A stretch of DNA of 8,244 bases. It comes from an uncultured Christensenellaceae bacterium. GTDB taxonomy: Bacteria; Bacillota; Clostridia; Christensenellales; Borkfalkiaceae. Both the position numbers and the translations under genes were made by a program. The notes under the pieces were generated by a model that saw nothing but the letters and a program-made list of their open reading frames with translations, was not told the DNA's origin and did not search any database. The stretch is from positions 1 through 8,244 of the forward strand of contig CAJUOY010000032.1 of the NCBI GenBank assembly GCA_910588645.1. Direction: 5' to 3'. Positions 1-5,814 of the stretch are shown here, piece after piece (position 1 is the first letter of the stretch; each line of letters starts with the position of its first letter).

Positions 1-38
1 ACTTTCCAAAAATCGCAAACATTTGTTTTGAAAATCTA

Positions 39-67
39 TTGACTTTATACTGTCAAAGTAGTATAGC
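39..67 (+). promoter_or_regulatory. Promoter-like sequence overlapped by inverted repeats
   Basis: A -35-like TTGACT (39-44) is separated by 17 bp from a -10-like TATAGC (62-67). Two inverted repeats lie over it: TTGAC (39-43) with GTCAA (52-56), and TATACT (46-51) with AGTATA (60-65), each with an 8-bp centre. Such dyads over the -35 and spacer would suit a repressor or activator operator. No intact gene follows, so the target was probably lost when the neighbouring mobile element decayed. This is inference from motif matches only. Confidence 0.35.
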
Positions 68-80
68 CGCCCGTGCCTTA

Positions 81-129
81 GCTTACGGAAAGGGCGTAAG
101 TTTTGTTTTGTTACGCAAAATTCGTAAGC
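81..129 (+). promoter_or_regulatory. Attenuator-like leader with four complementary segments
   Basis: Four short segments can pair in competing ways: GCTTACG (81-87), GCGTAAG (94-100), TTACGC (111-116) and CGTAAGC (123-129). Segments 1 and 2 form a 6-bp stem followed directly by TTTTGTTTTG, a weak intrinsic-terminator shape. Alternatively 2 pairs with 3 inside a 7-bp 1:4 stem, or 3 pairs with 4. This is the logic of a transcription attenuator just downstream of the promoter-like sequence. No leader peptide with a clear ribosome binding site was found, and the regulated gene is not visible. Confidence 0.3.
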
Positions 130-359
130 CGTGATAGGCTTTTATAAGTGTACGATTTTTTCGGAAAACGGCACTAAAATCAATTCTCTAACTTAATAGA
201 ATGACCAACCATCATAGAGCACATTATGTTGCTAAACACGGTTAGAAGTCGGTGATACAAGAAGTTATCAGCGGCTTTTTTCGCGCCTTTTTTACGGTAT
301 CTATTCCACTCTTTCTTGCGTGGACGAAGATATAAAACTAACAATTCGGAGGTAAATTT

Positions 360-446
360 ATGACAATAAAAAGCATATTCCCACACAGTAAACCGTGTGG
401 GCGTGCGCTTTGCGCACGGTTTTATGAAGCAAGCGGAATACTTTAA
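360..446 (+). CDS. Short ORF with strong ribosome binding site (28 aa), possibly a truncated gene start
   Basis: The ATG at 360 is preceded by GGAGG (348-352) with a 7-nt spacer, one of the best ribosome binding sites in the window. The frame encodes 28 residues, beginning MTIKSIFPHSK and ending with TAA at 444-446. It overlaps the start of the recombinase fragment in another frame, and two hairpins lie inside it. I do not recognise the product. It may be the surviving 5' end of a gene cut off by the deletion that also removed the recombinase N-terminus, a leader peptide, or a chance frame. The evidence is the start context alone. Confidence 0.3.
   Translation: MTIKSIFPHSKPCGRALCARFYEASGIL
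381..425 (+). terminator. Tandem hairpins, the second followed by TTTT
   Basis: The first hairpin has a 6-bp stem, CCACAC (381-386) with GTGTGG (395-400). The second is CGTGCGC (402-408) with GCGCACG (412-418) around a TTT loop, a perfect GC-rich 7-bp stem followed by GTTTTAT. The second has the form of a short intrinsic terminator, though its T tract is brief. It ends exactly where recognisable recombinase sequence begins (about 424-427), so it may mark a rearrangement junction rather than act as a terminator. Confidence 0.35.
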
Positions 447-1044
447 CTGTTCGTCATATAGGAAGAACTTGAAGCGGACCTGCACTTCGCACCAAATTAC
501 GGTTAAAGCGATAACGGCAATCATACAGGACGATTTGAAGCGTACAATTCACTTTGCCAAGAACCACAACGAAGAATTTTTACAGACCTTACGCAAGGAC
601 GCCGAAGCAAAAACGAAAAAGGAACTCAAAGAGAACCAACGCGAAATAGAAACTTCGGAAGAACGTATAGACAAGCTCGACAAGATTATAGAAAGCTTAT
701 ACGAAGATAAGGTTGTGGGCAAAATCTCGGAAGAACGGTATTTGAAAATGAGCGATACATACGAAACGGAACAAGCCACGCTGAAAGAGCGAGTTAAAGT
801 TCTGAAAGCGGAAATCGAGAAAGCCAAAGCGCAAGACGATAAAATACTCGACTTTATGATGCTCATCTACAAGTACAGCAACTTTGAAGAACTTACACCC
901 GAAATTCTGCGCTCGTTCATTGACAAGGTAATCGTCCACGAGAAAACCAAAGTGAACGGGCATTACAGACAAACCGTTGAAATAGTCTATAACTTCGTAG
1001 GCGCAATACAGCCGCCGTTCTTCGATGACGACTACGACAATTAA
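424..1044 (+). pseudogene. Large serine recombinase (TnpX/TndX type), C-terminal fragment
   Basis: Large serine recombinases of conjugative and mobilisable elements are usually about 500-560 residues: an N-terminal resolvase catalytic domain, a recombinase domain, a zinc ribbon with coiled coil, and a C-terminal DUF4368-type region. Only about 206 residues remain here. They start inside the zinc ribbon, with half of the cysteine pairs left (C8 and C19 in YFNCSSYRK and RTCTSH). A charged coiled-coil stretch follows (about residues 50-140), then the conserved ending ILRSFIDKVIVHEK and the VEIVYNFVGAI motif near the C-terminus. The catalytic serine domain is absent and no upstream frame supplies it. 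The frame is open back to 370 with a GTG at 397, but similarity begins only after ATG 424. It is very probably an inactive remnant of an excised or deleted element, and such genes normally sit at one element end. Confidence 0.85.
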
Positions 1045-1063
1045 CGCAACAAAAACAAGACAA

Positions 1064-1099
1064 GAGAAAAGGCGTGGCTTTACGCCACGCCTAATTCTC
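1064..1099. terminator. Bidirectional terminator between recombinase fragment and minE
   Basis: A perfect 9-bp stem, AGGCGTGGC (1070-1078) with GCCACGCCT (1084-1092) around a 5-nt loop, is extended past a small internal loop by GAGAA (1064-1068) with TTCTC (1095-1099). Read on the minus strand the stem is followed by TTTTCTCTTGTTTTTG, a good U-rich tract, so it should end minus-strand transcripts from minDE. It also lies 20 bp after the recombinase stop and could serve that gene weakly. Confidence 0.7.
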
Positions 1100-1121
1100 G
1101 TTCGCCTACGGCTTACCTAAT

Positions 1122-1161
1122 ATTCCCTATGGGAATTACGGTAATACCGCGGGATTTTTTT
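1122..1161 (+). terminator. Weak hairpins ahead of a seven-T run
   Basis: ATTCCC (1122-1127) pairs with GGGAAT (1131-1136) around TAT. The short GC element CGGTAATACCG follows, then GCGGGA and TTTTTTT (1155-1161). TCCC (1124-1127) could instead pair with GGGA (1151-1154), placing a stem directly against the T run. No single arrangement is strong. It may be a plus-strand terminator at the element boundary. Confidence 0.3.
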
Positions 1162-1175
1162 AATAAGAAAAATTA

Positions 1176-1376
1176 TTAAAGGGGCTGTTTAACGGATTTT
1201 ATCCTTCTTGCGGAAAAAATCACGCACACGAGAAACCCGTTCTCCGTTCTTGTTATTTCCAGAGCGGGGTTTGTCTCCGTCTCAAAATATTCGGCCGTAA
1301 CTTTTTTTAAATCCTTTAAAAACAACGACCTTTCGAATTCCGACATATCGTCTCTTTCTAGAACTATATTTTTCAT
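1176..1376 (-). CDS. minE: Cell division topological specificity factor MinE, short form
   Basis: MinE binds MinD, stimulates its ATPase and drives Min pole-to-pole patterning so that the division septum forms at midcell. The 66 residues align along their length with MinE: KNIVLERDD at the position of the RLKLVLVHDR strand that contacts MinD, then FLKDLKKVTAEYFETET for the long helix, and LEITRTENGFLVCVIF plus RIKSVK for the topological specificity domain ending. Typical MinE has 80-90 residues. The N-terminal amphipathic membrane-targeting segment is missing here. Upstream in frame there are only seven codons before a stop, so no earlier ATG can restore it. The ATG overlaps the minD stop as ATGA, with GAGGG seven bases upstream inside minD, which implies translational coupling. 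Similarity was judged by eye and is moderate; the adjacent minD strengthens the call. Confidence 0.75.
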   Translation of the reverse strand: MKNIVLERDDMSEFERSLFLKDLKKVTAEYFETETNPALEITRTENGFLVCVIFSARRIKSVKQPL

Positions 1377-2104
1377 AGCTTTTCCCTCATCTTTCTTTTA
1401 AAATATCCGTTAATTCCACCGAACCCTCTTAAAACGTTGAGTACGCCCTGTCTCCTGCCGGTCAGCGCTTCTGCGGCGATCTTAAACGCCTTTACGGTGG
1501 ATCTTTTCATATCGCCGCAGGGGATAGTCAGATCTTCGGGTATGACCGCCGCAAGAGGAGTGTGGAGCAGAACGGAAATTTCGTTTGCCGTCATAACTTC
1601 GCCGTTTAAAATTTGCGCGGCGCAAAGCTTGTTGACTACGAGATATATTTCATTCATTCCGTTGTCAGCAAGGTGCGAGCGGCACGCGTCTGCGCTCTTT
1701 ACCGAGGCCGTGAAGGGCTCGGTGACTATCATTGCCCGTCCGCATGCTTTTTCCGCGATTTTGTCCGCCAACACGTAATCGAAAAGGCCTTCTACGTCGT
1801 TCACCGCATTCAATGCCGCTTCATTGTCTTTAAGACCTATCGACGGCATAAACGCAAGGTTGCTGTTTTTTGAATGCGTTACTAATGTCTGTTTGGCTCT
1901 GCACGCGCCCTTTTCGTAGTCGGCGAGAGTGTAAACGACTCTGTCCCGGCAATCGCCCGTTATTTCGGCGCAGCCGCACCTCGCGTCTCCGTCGACAATC
2001 AGTGTGCGCTCCCCGAGCGAGGCGAGCGCAAGGCCCAGACCGACGGCGTAGGTGGTTACTCCCGTGCCGCCCTTGAAACTTGTTAAAAGTATTTTTTCCG
2101 CCAT
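1373..2104 (-). CDS. minD: Septum site-determining protein MinD with altered Walker A
   Basis: MinD is a membrane-associated ParA/MinD-family ATPase that, with MinC and MinE, controls placement of the FtsZ ring. The 243 residues match MinD throughout. They include a deviant Walker A at 11-18 (KGGTGVTT), DGD at 38-40 as in the switch I aspartates, VVYTLADYEKG, the MPS strand end, NGEVMTANEISVLLHTPLAAVIPED near the C-terminal third, and a basic amphipathic C-terminal helix ending YFKRKMREKL that could bind membrane. K11 (signature lysine) is kept, but the P-loop lysine K16 is valine, and the DSPAG switch II reads DKIAE. ATP handling may therefore be unusual. CpaE/TadZ proteins also lack that lysine, but the C-terminal similarity and the following minE favour MinD. 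I chose ATG 2104; a TTG at 2131 would add nine residues, and neither has a clear ribosome binding site. No minC is visible. Confidence 0.85.
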   Translation of the reverse strand: MAEKILLTSFKGGTGVTTYAVGLGLALASLGERTLIVDGDARCGCAEITGDCRDRVVYTLADYEKGACRAKQTLVTHSKNSNLAFMPSIGLKDNEAALNAVNDVEGLFDYVLADKIAEKACGRAMIVTEPFTASVKSADACRSHLADNGMNEIYLVVNKLCAAQILNGEVMTANEISVLLHTPLAAVIPEDLTIPCGDMKRSTVKAFKIAAEALTGRRQGVLNVLRGFGGINGYFKRKMREKL

Positions 2105-2211
2105 AGTGAAAGTATAAATTATGTGCGGCAAAGTTTTTTGCGGAAGGATAGCTGTTTTTGCCGAATATTGCGGAAGGTTATATCCGCGTATCGAAAATCA
2201 TATGCTGTTAT
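2105..2211. promoter_or_regulatory. Divergent control region between minD and yqfC
   Basis: This gap must hold the promoters of both operons. On the minus strand TATACT (2116-2111) lies close to the minD ATG and could be a -10, but no good -35 is seen. On the plus strand TATATC (2179-2184) is a possible -10, with only weak -35 candidates near 2156-2163. TTGCGGAAGG occurs twice, at 2138-2147 and 2168-2177, exactly 30 bp apart; a further TGCGG at 2124 is 15 bp before the first. The repeat may be an operator or simply a duplicated ribosome-binding-like sequence. Confidence 0.45.
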
Positions 2212-2457
2212 ATGAAGCTATTGGAACAAATTCTTTGTGAACTCGGCGCGGACGATATGAAAGCGTTTACCGTGGTGCCCGGGTTTGGCGGCTATTTCCG
2301 CAACGTGAAGAGTATTAACGAGTATTCGCCCGAAAAGATAGTGTTGGTTTTAAGAAAGACCGTTCTTACTTTGGAGGGGGAGAAGCTGGAACTTGGCAAA
2401 TATTTCGAACAGGACGTGTTCATCAAGGGCGAAATAAAGGGGATAAAAATTGACTGA
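2212..2457 (+). CDS. yqfC: YqfC family sporulation-associated protein
   Basis: YqfC is a small protein of unknown biochemical function, conserved in endospore formers, usually encoded just before yqfD and linked to sporulation. The product here has 81 residues, close to the usual 90 or so. It shows the expected pattern of a short N-terminal helix (MKLLEQILCELGADD) followed by a beta-rich domain: FRNVKSINEYSPEKIVLVLRK, then LEGEKLELGKYF and DVFIKGEIKGIKI. The ATG at 2212 starts where similarity starts but has no clear ribosome binding site. The frame is open to a TTG at 2158, which does have GGAAGG ten bases upstream; its 18 extra residues do not look like the family. It overlaps yqfD by 8 bp. 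The family call rests on this pattern together with the neighbouring yqfD and phoH. Confidence 0.8.
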   Translation: MKLLEQILCELGADDMKAFTVVPGFGGYFRNVKSINEYSPEKIVLVLRKTVLTLEGEKLELGKYFEQDVFIKGEIKGIKID

Positions 2458-3340
2458 TCTGACGAGAGTTAGTATTACCTGCACCGTCGAAGCGGCGTTG
2501 AAGAAACTTAAAAAGGGGCAGATAGCCGTTTTCGACGTAAAAAAAGAGGGCGCAAGTCTGATATTTTCGGTTAACGACAAAGATCTTAAAAAAGTTTTTG
2601 CAATTTTCGATAAGCCGTGTTATAATATATCCGTAAAAAGACGCAGTTTTATAAAGAGGCTGTCGTCCTTTCTGTGCCTGAGGGCGGGACTTGTCGCGGG
2701 CGCCGCTCTTTTCGCCGTTGCGGCGATCATAGCAAATACCTTTATACTCAAAATAGAGGTGAGCGGCAGCGGAAGCTATCTCGAAAACGAGGTAAGGAGA
2801 ATAGTCCTCGAAGAGGGGGCGGGGGAGTTTAAAAGTTATTCCTCGTTCAACGCGTCGGGTGCCACGGGACGCATTCTTTCTCTTCCGCAGGTTACTTTTT
2901 GCAATATAGAAAAACGCGGCAGCGTTTTAATGGTCGACGTGCAGGTAGACGAGGAGTTTTTCGGTTCGGCAAACCGCAAAAATCTTTTGAGCGATTGCAG
3001 CGGTACGGTGCGCAATATAGTGGCTATATGCGGTACCGCGGCCGTAAAAGCAGGCGATACCGTCGGTAAGGGAGACGCTCTCATTTACGCGCATACGCTT
3101 GCGGGTGAGGAAACTATAAGCTGTCTTGCGGCGGGTTATGCCGAGATAGAGTGCGCTAAAACATGCGAATACTTTGCAACGGAGGAGAGCGAAAGCAGTT
3201 TGAAAGCCGCGCTTGCCTCGCTTCTTGTGGAGGAAGAAAATATCCTCGACCGCAAAGTCGCGGTCAAGCCCGTTGACGGCGGGGTTATGTACGTCATAGA
3301 TTTTACATATCTACACAGATTAAGTATCAATATGGAATAG
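2450..3340 (+). CDS. yqfD: Sporulation protein YqfD, shortened
   Basis: YqfD is a bitopic membrane protein of unknown activity associated with sporulation. The 296-residue product begins with a small cytoplasmic domain (about 1-62). A basic stretch (VKRRSFIKR, 62-70) precedes one membrane segment at about 79-100, and an extracytoplasmic region follows, with KIEVSGSGSY right after the membrane and the expected YqfD pattern of a polypeptide-transport-like domain. B. subtilis YqfD is about 398 residues, so roughly 100 are missing here, mostly from the C-terminal half. The start is TTG at 2450, preceded by AAGGGG with a spacer of about 7 nt and overlapping the yqfC stop, so the two are probably translationally coupled. 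The reading frame is intact, suggesting a genuine short form rather than decay. Whether this organism sporulates cannot be told from here. Confidence 0.8.
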   Translation: MTDLTRVSITCTVEAALKKLKKGQIAVFDVKKEGASLIFSVNDKDLKKVFAIFDKPCYNISVKRRSFIKRLSSFLCLRAGLVAGAALFAVAAIIANTFILKIEVSGSGSYLENEVRRIVLEEGAGEFKSYSSFNASGATGRILSLPQVTFCNIEKRGSVLMVDVQVDEEFFGSANRKNLLSDCSGTVRNIVAICGTAAVKAGDTVGKGDALIYAHTLAGEETISCLAAGYAEIECAKTCEYFATEESESSLKAALASLLVEEENILDRKVAVKPVDGGVMYVIDFTYLHRLSINME

Positions 3341-3370
3341 AACCGTATAAGCTTTGTCTATCGTACGGTT
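3341..3370 (+). other. Hairpin between yqfD and phoH
   Basis: AACCGTA (3341-3347), starting directly after the yqfD stop, is complementary to TACGGTT (3364-3370) with a 16-nt loop. No T tract follows, so it is not a standard terminator. It lies just before the weak phoH ribosome binding region (GAAGAAA, 3371-3377) and could affect mRNA processing, stability or phoH translation. Function is unproven. Confidence 0.35.
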
Positions 3371-3384
3371 GAAGAAATTAATTT

Positions 3385-4371
3385 ATGGATAAATCGATAA
3401 GGAAAATCAGCGCGGAAAATACCGAAGTTCTGCAAAAATTTTTGGGCGCGTTCGACGAGAACGTCAATCTTTTAATGCAGGAGCTTGGGGTAATAATCCG
3501 CGTGGACGGGGTAAAGGTAGTTATAAGCGGCGCGGAAGATAAAGTAAACGCGGCCGCGTCCGCAGTGGAGAATTTGCTTGAACTTGCCGTTAAGGGCGAG
3601 GAGATAGACAAGGGCAGAGTTTCCTACTGCGCGGAACTTGCAAAGGAAGGTAAGGCCAAGGATATAACGTTGTTATCGTCGGGAACCGTGGCTATAACTT
3701 TCAGGGGTAAGCCCATAAAATGCAAGACGGTAGGCCAACGAAAGTACGTCGACAGCATTAAAAAGAACGGCGTGGTATTCGGCATAGGCCCCGCCGGTAC
3801 GGGCAAGACATACCTTGCCGTTTGTCTTGCTGTACAGGCCTACAAGCAGAAACAGGCGGACAAGATCGTCCTCACCCGTCCCGCTGTAGAGGCGGGCGAA
3901 AAGCTGGGCTTTCTTCCCGGAGATCTGCAAACGAAAGTCGATCCCTATCTGCGTCCCTTGTACGACGCTTTGGAAGAGATGTTGGGCGCGGAAACTTATC
4001 TCAAACTTATGGAGCGCGGAACCATAGAAGTAGCTCCGTTGGCATATATGCGGGGACGAACGCTCTCAAACGCTTTCATAATTTTGGACGAAGCCCAGAA
4101 CACGACGAGGGAACAGATGAAGATGTTTTTGACGCGTCTGGGCGACGGAAGTAAAATGGTAGTCACGGGAGACGTAACGCAGATAGATCTTCCCGACGGC
4201 AAACACAGCGGGTTAGAACACGCAGTGAGAGTACTCGACGGCGTTGAAGGAATTTCCGCGGTGTATCTTACGGATAAGGACGTAGTAAGAAATCCGCTTG
4301 TTATGAGCATTGTCCGCGCATACGAAAAGGATTCGTCAAGGAGAAACAATGAAGAAATACGGACTGAGTAA
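3385..4371 (+). CDS. phoH: PhoH family ATPase (YbeZ/PhoL type)
   Basis: PhoH/YbeZ proteins are cytoplasmic P-loop ATPases, possibly RNA helicases, which act with the endoribonuclease YbeY in rRNA and ribosome quality control. The 328-residue product has the usual length. An N-terminal KH-like domain (about 1-110) is followed by the PhoH ATPase domain with Walker A GPAGTGKT (135-142), the family block TRPAVEAGEKLGFLPGD, Walker B IILDEAQN (232-239 with D235 and E236), and the sensor-like VVTGDVTQIDLP. All key residues are present. The ATG start has only a weak purine-rich stretch (GAAGAAA) upstream. The 3' end overlaps pgpH by 23 bp, and ybeY is two genes away in the same operon, which fits the known PhoH-YbeY partnership. 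The phosphate-starvation name is historical and is not evidence for that role. Confidence 0.95.
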   Translation: MDKSIRKISAENTEVLQKFLGAFDENVNLLMQELGVIIRVDGVKVVISGAEDKVNAAASAVENLLELAVKGEEIDKGRVSYCAELAKEGKAKDITLLSSGTVAITFRGKPIKCKTVGQRKYVDSIKKNGVVFGIGPAGTGKTYLAVCLAVQAYKQKQADKIVLTRPAVEAGEKLGFLPGDLQTKVDPYLRPLYDALEEMLGAETYLKLMERGTIEVAPLAYMRGRTLSNAFIILDEAQNTTREQMKMFLTRLGDGSKMVVTGDVTQIDLPDGKHSGLEHAVRVLDGVEGISAVYLTDKDVVRNPLVMSIVRAYEKDSSRRNNEEIRTE

Positions 4372-5812
4372 AAAGGAATTAATTCTATCCATATTGACGA
4401 CGGCTATATGTCACGTCGCCCTTATGCTTATGATGATGCTCACGCTCATCATCAACGTAGAGGGGGATATATTAAACTTTTTAAATACCGAAATAAATAA
4501 CGTCATAACGGTAATAGTAGCTCTGTCGATCCTGTCGATAATAATGTACAGCTATTTCCTTGTGGAAAATAAAGCCGTTATCGCAAAGTGTTCCAAGATA
4601 ATCGAAATATACGTGCTTCTCGGAATAGCGCTGATACTTAACGTCGTCATAGGCAAGTACGTTTCGCCTACGGCGCGTCCGTTGCTGTTTTTCTCGCTTA
4701 TGGCCTGTATGTTTGTCAGACGCAGGGAGGCGGTATTTTTAAACAGCGTATTTATGTTGACGATATTCGTATTCAACAGATATTTGAACAGCGTCGACGT
4801 CAGCGGCGGTACAGTTCAGATGATAGAGAGCTTTGCGGGACTGCTCACATCGTTCTGCGGCGGCGTGCTTTGCATCTTCCTTATGAAGAACATAAAGACG
4901 CGTTTGGGTTGCGTATTGGTGGGGCTTGTACTCATAATTCCCGTAACGGTTATAAACATAGTTATGCAGGTCCCCACTATGGTGGGTTACGGTTGGTTTG
5001 ACGTCGTTGAAATAGGAATATTCAGTATTTTCGACTGTCTGCTCTCCGTACTGCTGTTTATGTGTATGCTTCCTATTTTCGAAGCTATATTCTCCGAACT
5101 TACTCCGTTCAGGCTGCGCGAACTCACTTCCGACAACGCCCCGCTGATCAAAAAACTTAAACAGCAGGCTCTCGGAACTTACAATCACAGCCTTGTCGTG
5201 GCCCAGCTTGTCGAAGCCTGCGCAAGCGCGATAGGAGAGGACTCCGAGCTTGCCAGAGCCGTTGCATACTATCACGACGTGGGTAAATTGAAGAGCCCGG
5301 AAATGTTTGCGGAAAATCAGAGCGAGTACGATCTGCACAAACAGCTCACTCCCGAATTGTCAGTAGATATTATCCGTTCTCACACGCGCGAGGGAGCCAA
5401 GCTCATTAAAAAATACAGACTTCCGGAAATCTTTGCGGACGTCGCCGTACAACATCACGGAACTATGCCCATAAAGTACTTTTACGCAAAGGCTCTTAAA
5501 ATGAGCGACGGCGAACTGAACGCGGGAAGTTATTCTTATTCGGGCCCCACGCCCGCAACAAAGATTGCGGTAATCGTTATGATCTGCGACTCGGCGGAGG
5601 CGGCGACGCGCTCACTTTCCGACAGGTCTCCCGAAAAGGTTGCGGCGCTCGTATCCAATCTCGTGGAAGAGCGTATGAATCAGGAGCAGTTCGTTAATTG
5701 CGACGTAACTATGCAGGAACTTACGATAATAACACAGACGGTTATAAACCAGCTTGCGGGAGTATATCATTCCCGTGTAAAATATCCCAAACTCGTGTTG
5801 TCGAGAAAATAA
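4349..5812 (+). CDS. pgpH: Membrane HD phosphodiesterase, PgpH-like, lacking the extracellular sensor
   Basis: PgpH (YqfF) proteins hydrolyse cyclic di-AMP through a cytoplasmic HD domain. The 487 residues comprise about seven or eight membrane segments (near 11-36, 50-72, 84-102, 109-123, 127-143, 157-178, 186-206, 224-245) and a C-terminal HD domain. The metal and catalytic residues are all visible: H280 in TYNHS, H309-D310 in YYHDVGK, H345 in SHTREG, H369-H370 in QHHGT and D414 in MICDSAEA. Typical members have about 700 residues, with a 7TMR-HDED extracellular domain of some 230-250 residues between the first and second membrane segments. Here that loop is only about 13 residues. The start ATG has AAGGAG five bases upstream and lies within phoH; an earlier in-frame codon at 4310 lacks this support. 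Enzyme class is confident; the exact substrate is inferred from family. Confidence 0.9.
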   Translation: MKKYGLSKKELILSILTTAICHVALMLMMMLTLIINVEGDILNFLNTEINNVITVIVALSILSIIMYSYFLVENKAVIAKCSKIIEIYVLLGIALILNVVIGKYVSPTARPLLFFSLMACMFVRRREAVFLNSVFMLTIFVFNRYLNSVDVSGGTVQMIESFAGLLTSFCGGVLCIFLMKNIKTRLGCVLVGLVLIIPVTVINIVMQVPTMVGYGWFDVVEIGIFSIFDCLLSVLLFMCMLPIFEAIFSELTPFRLRELTSDNAPLIKKLKQQALGTYNHSLVVAQLVEACASAIGEDSELARAVAYYHDVGKLKSPEMFAENQSEYDLHKQLTPELSVDIIRSHTREGAKLIKKYRLPEIFADVAVQHHGTMPIKYFYAKALKMSDGELNAGSYSYSGPTPATKIAVIVMICDSAEAATRSLSDRSPEKVAALVSNLVEERMNQEQFVNCDVTMQELTIITQTVINQLAGVYHSRVKYPKLVLSRK

Positions 5813-5814
5813 TT

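Larger units (their letters stand above)
1..359. other. Left flank without a supported gene
   Basis: No reading frame here has a good start, a ribosome binding site and recognisable similarity together. An open minus-strand frame covers 180-524. Its last 45 or so residues are basic then hydrophobic, but it has no recognised family and its upstream part lies antisense to the recombinase fragment. The stretch is most easily read as leftover mobile-element DNA holding the promoter-like and attenuator-like structures listed separately. Confidence 0.4.

Noticed and set aside
180..524. Minus-strand open frame of 114 residues with a basic then hydrophobic C-terminal part
   Set aside because: No recognised family and no clear ribosome binding site; its upstream third is antisense to the recombinase fragment and crosses the hairpins. 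It could hold a gene remnant near 180-340, but the sequence alone does not support a call.
549..866. Minus-strand open frame rich in Ser, opposite the recombinase coiled coil
   Set aside because: It is a shadow of the GAA/AAG-rich coiled-coil coding sequence on the plus strand, with low-complexity composition.
1045..1175. Possible attachment site or right end of the mobile element
   Set aside because: Large serine recombinase elements often end soon after the recombinase gene, but no matching repeat or paired site was found in the window, so a boundary cannot be fixed.
1159..1178. AT-only inverted repeat TTAATAA/TTATTAA just after minE
   Set aside because: The stem contains only A-T pairs and overlaps the minE stop; too weak to call a terminator, and a much better one lies at 1064-1099.
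1870..2076. Plus-strand Arg-rich frame inside minD
   Set aside because: Composition (Arg/Cys/Pro rich) is typical of antisense frames in GC-richer genes, and minD on the minus strand accounts for the region.
4739..5338. Long minus-strand frame of 199 residues opposite pgpH
   Set aside because: The plus-strand frame has clear PgpH membrane and HD motifs across this span; the minus product has no recognisable domain and is explained as an antisense shadow.
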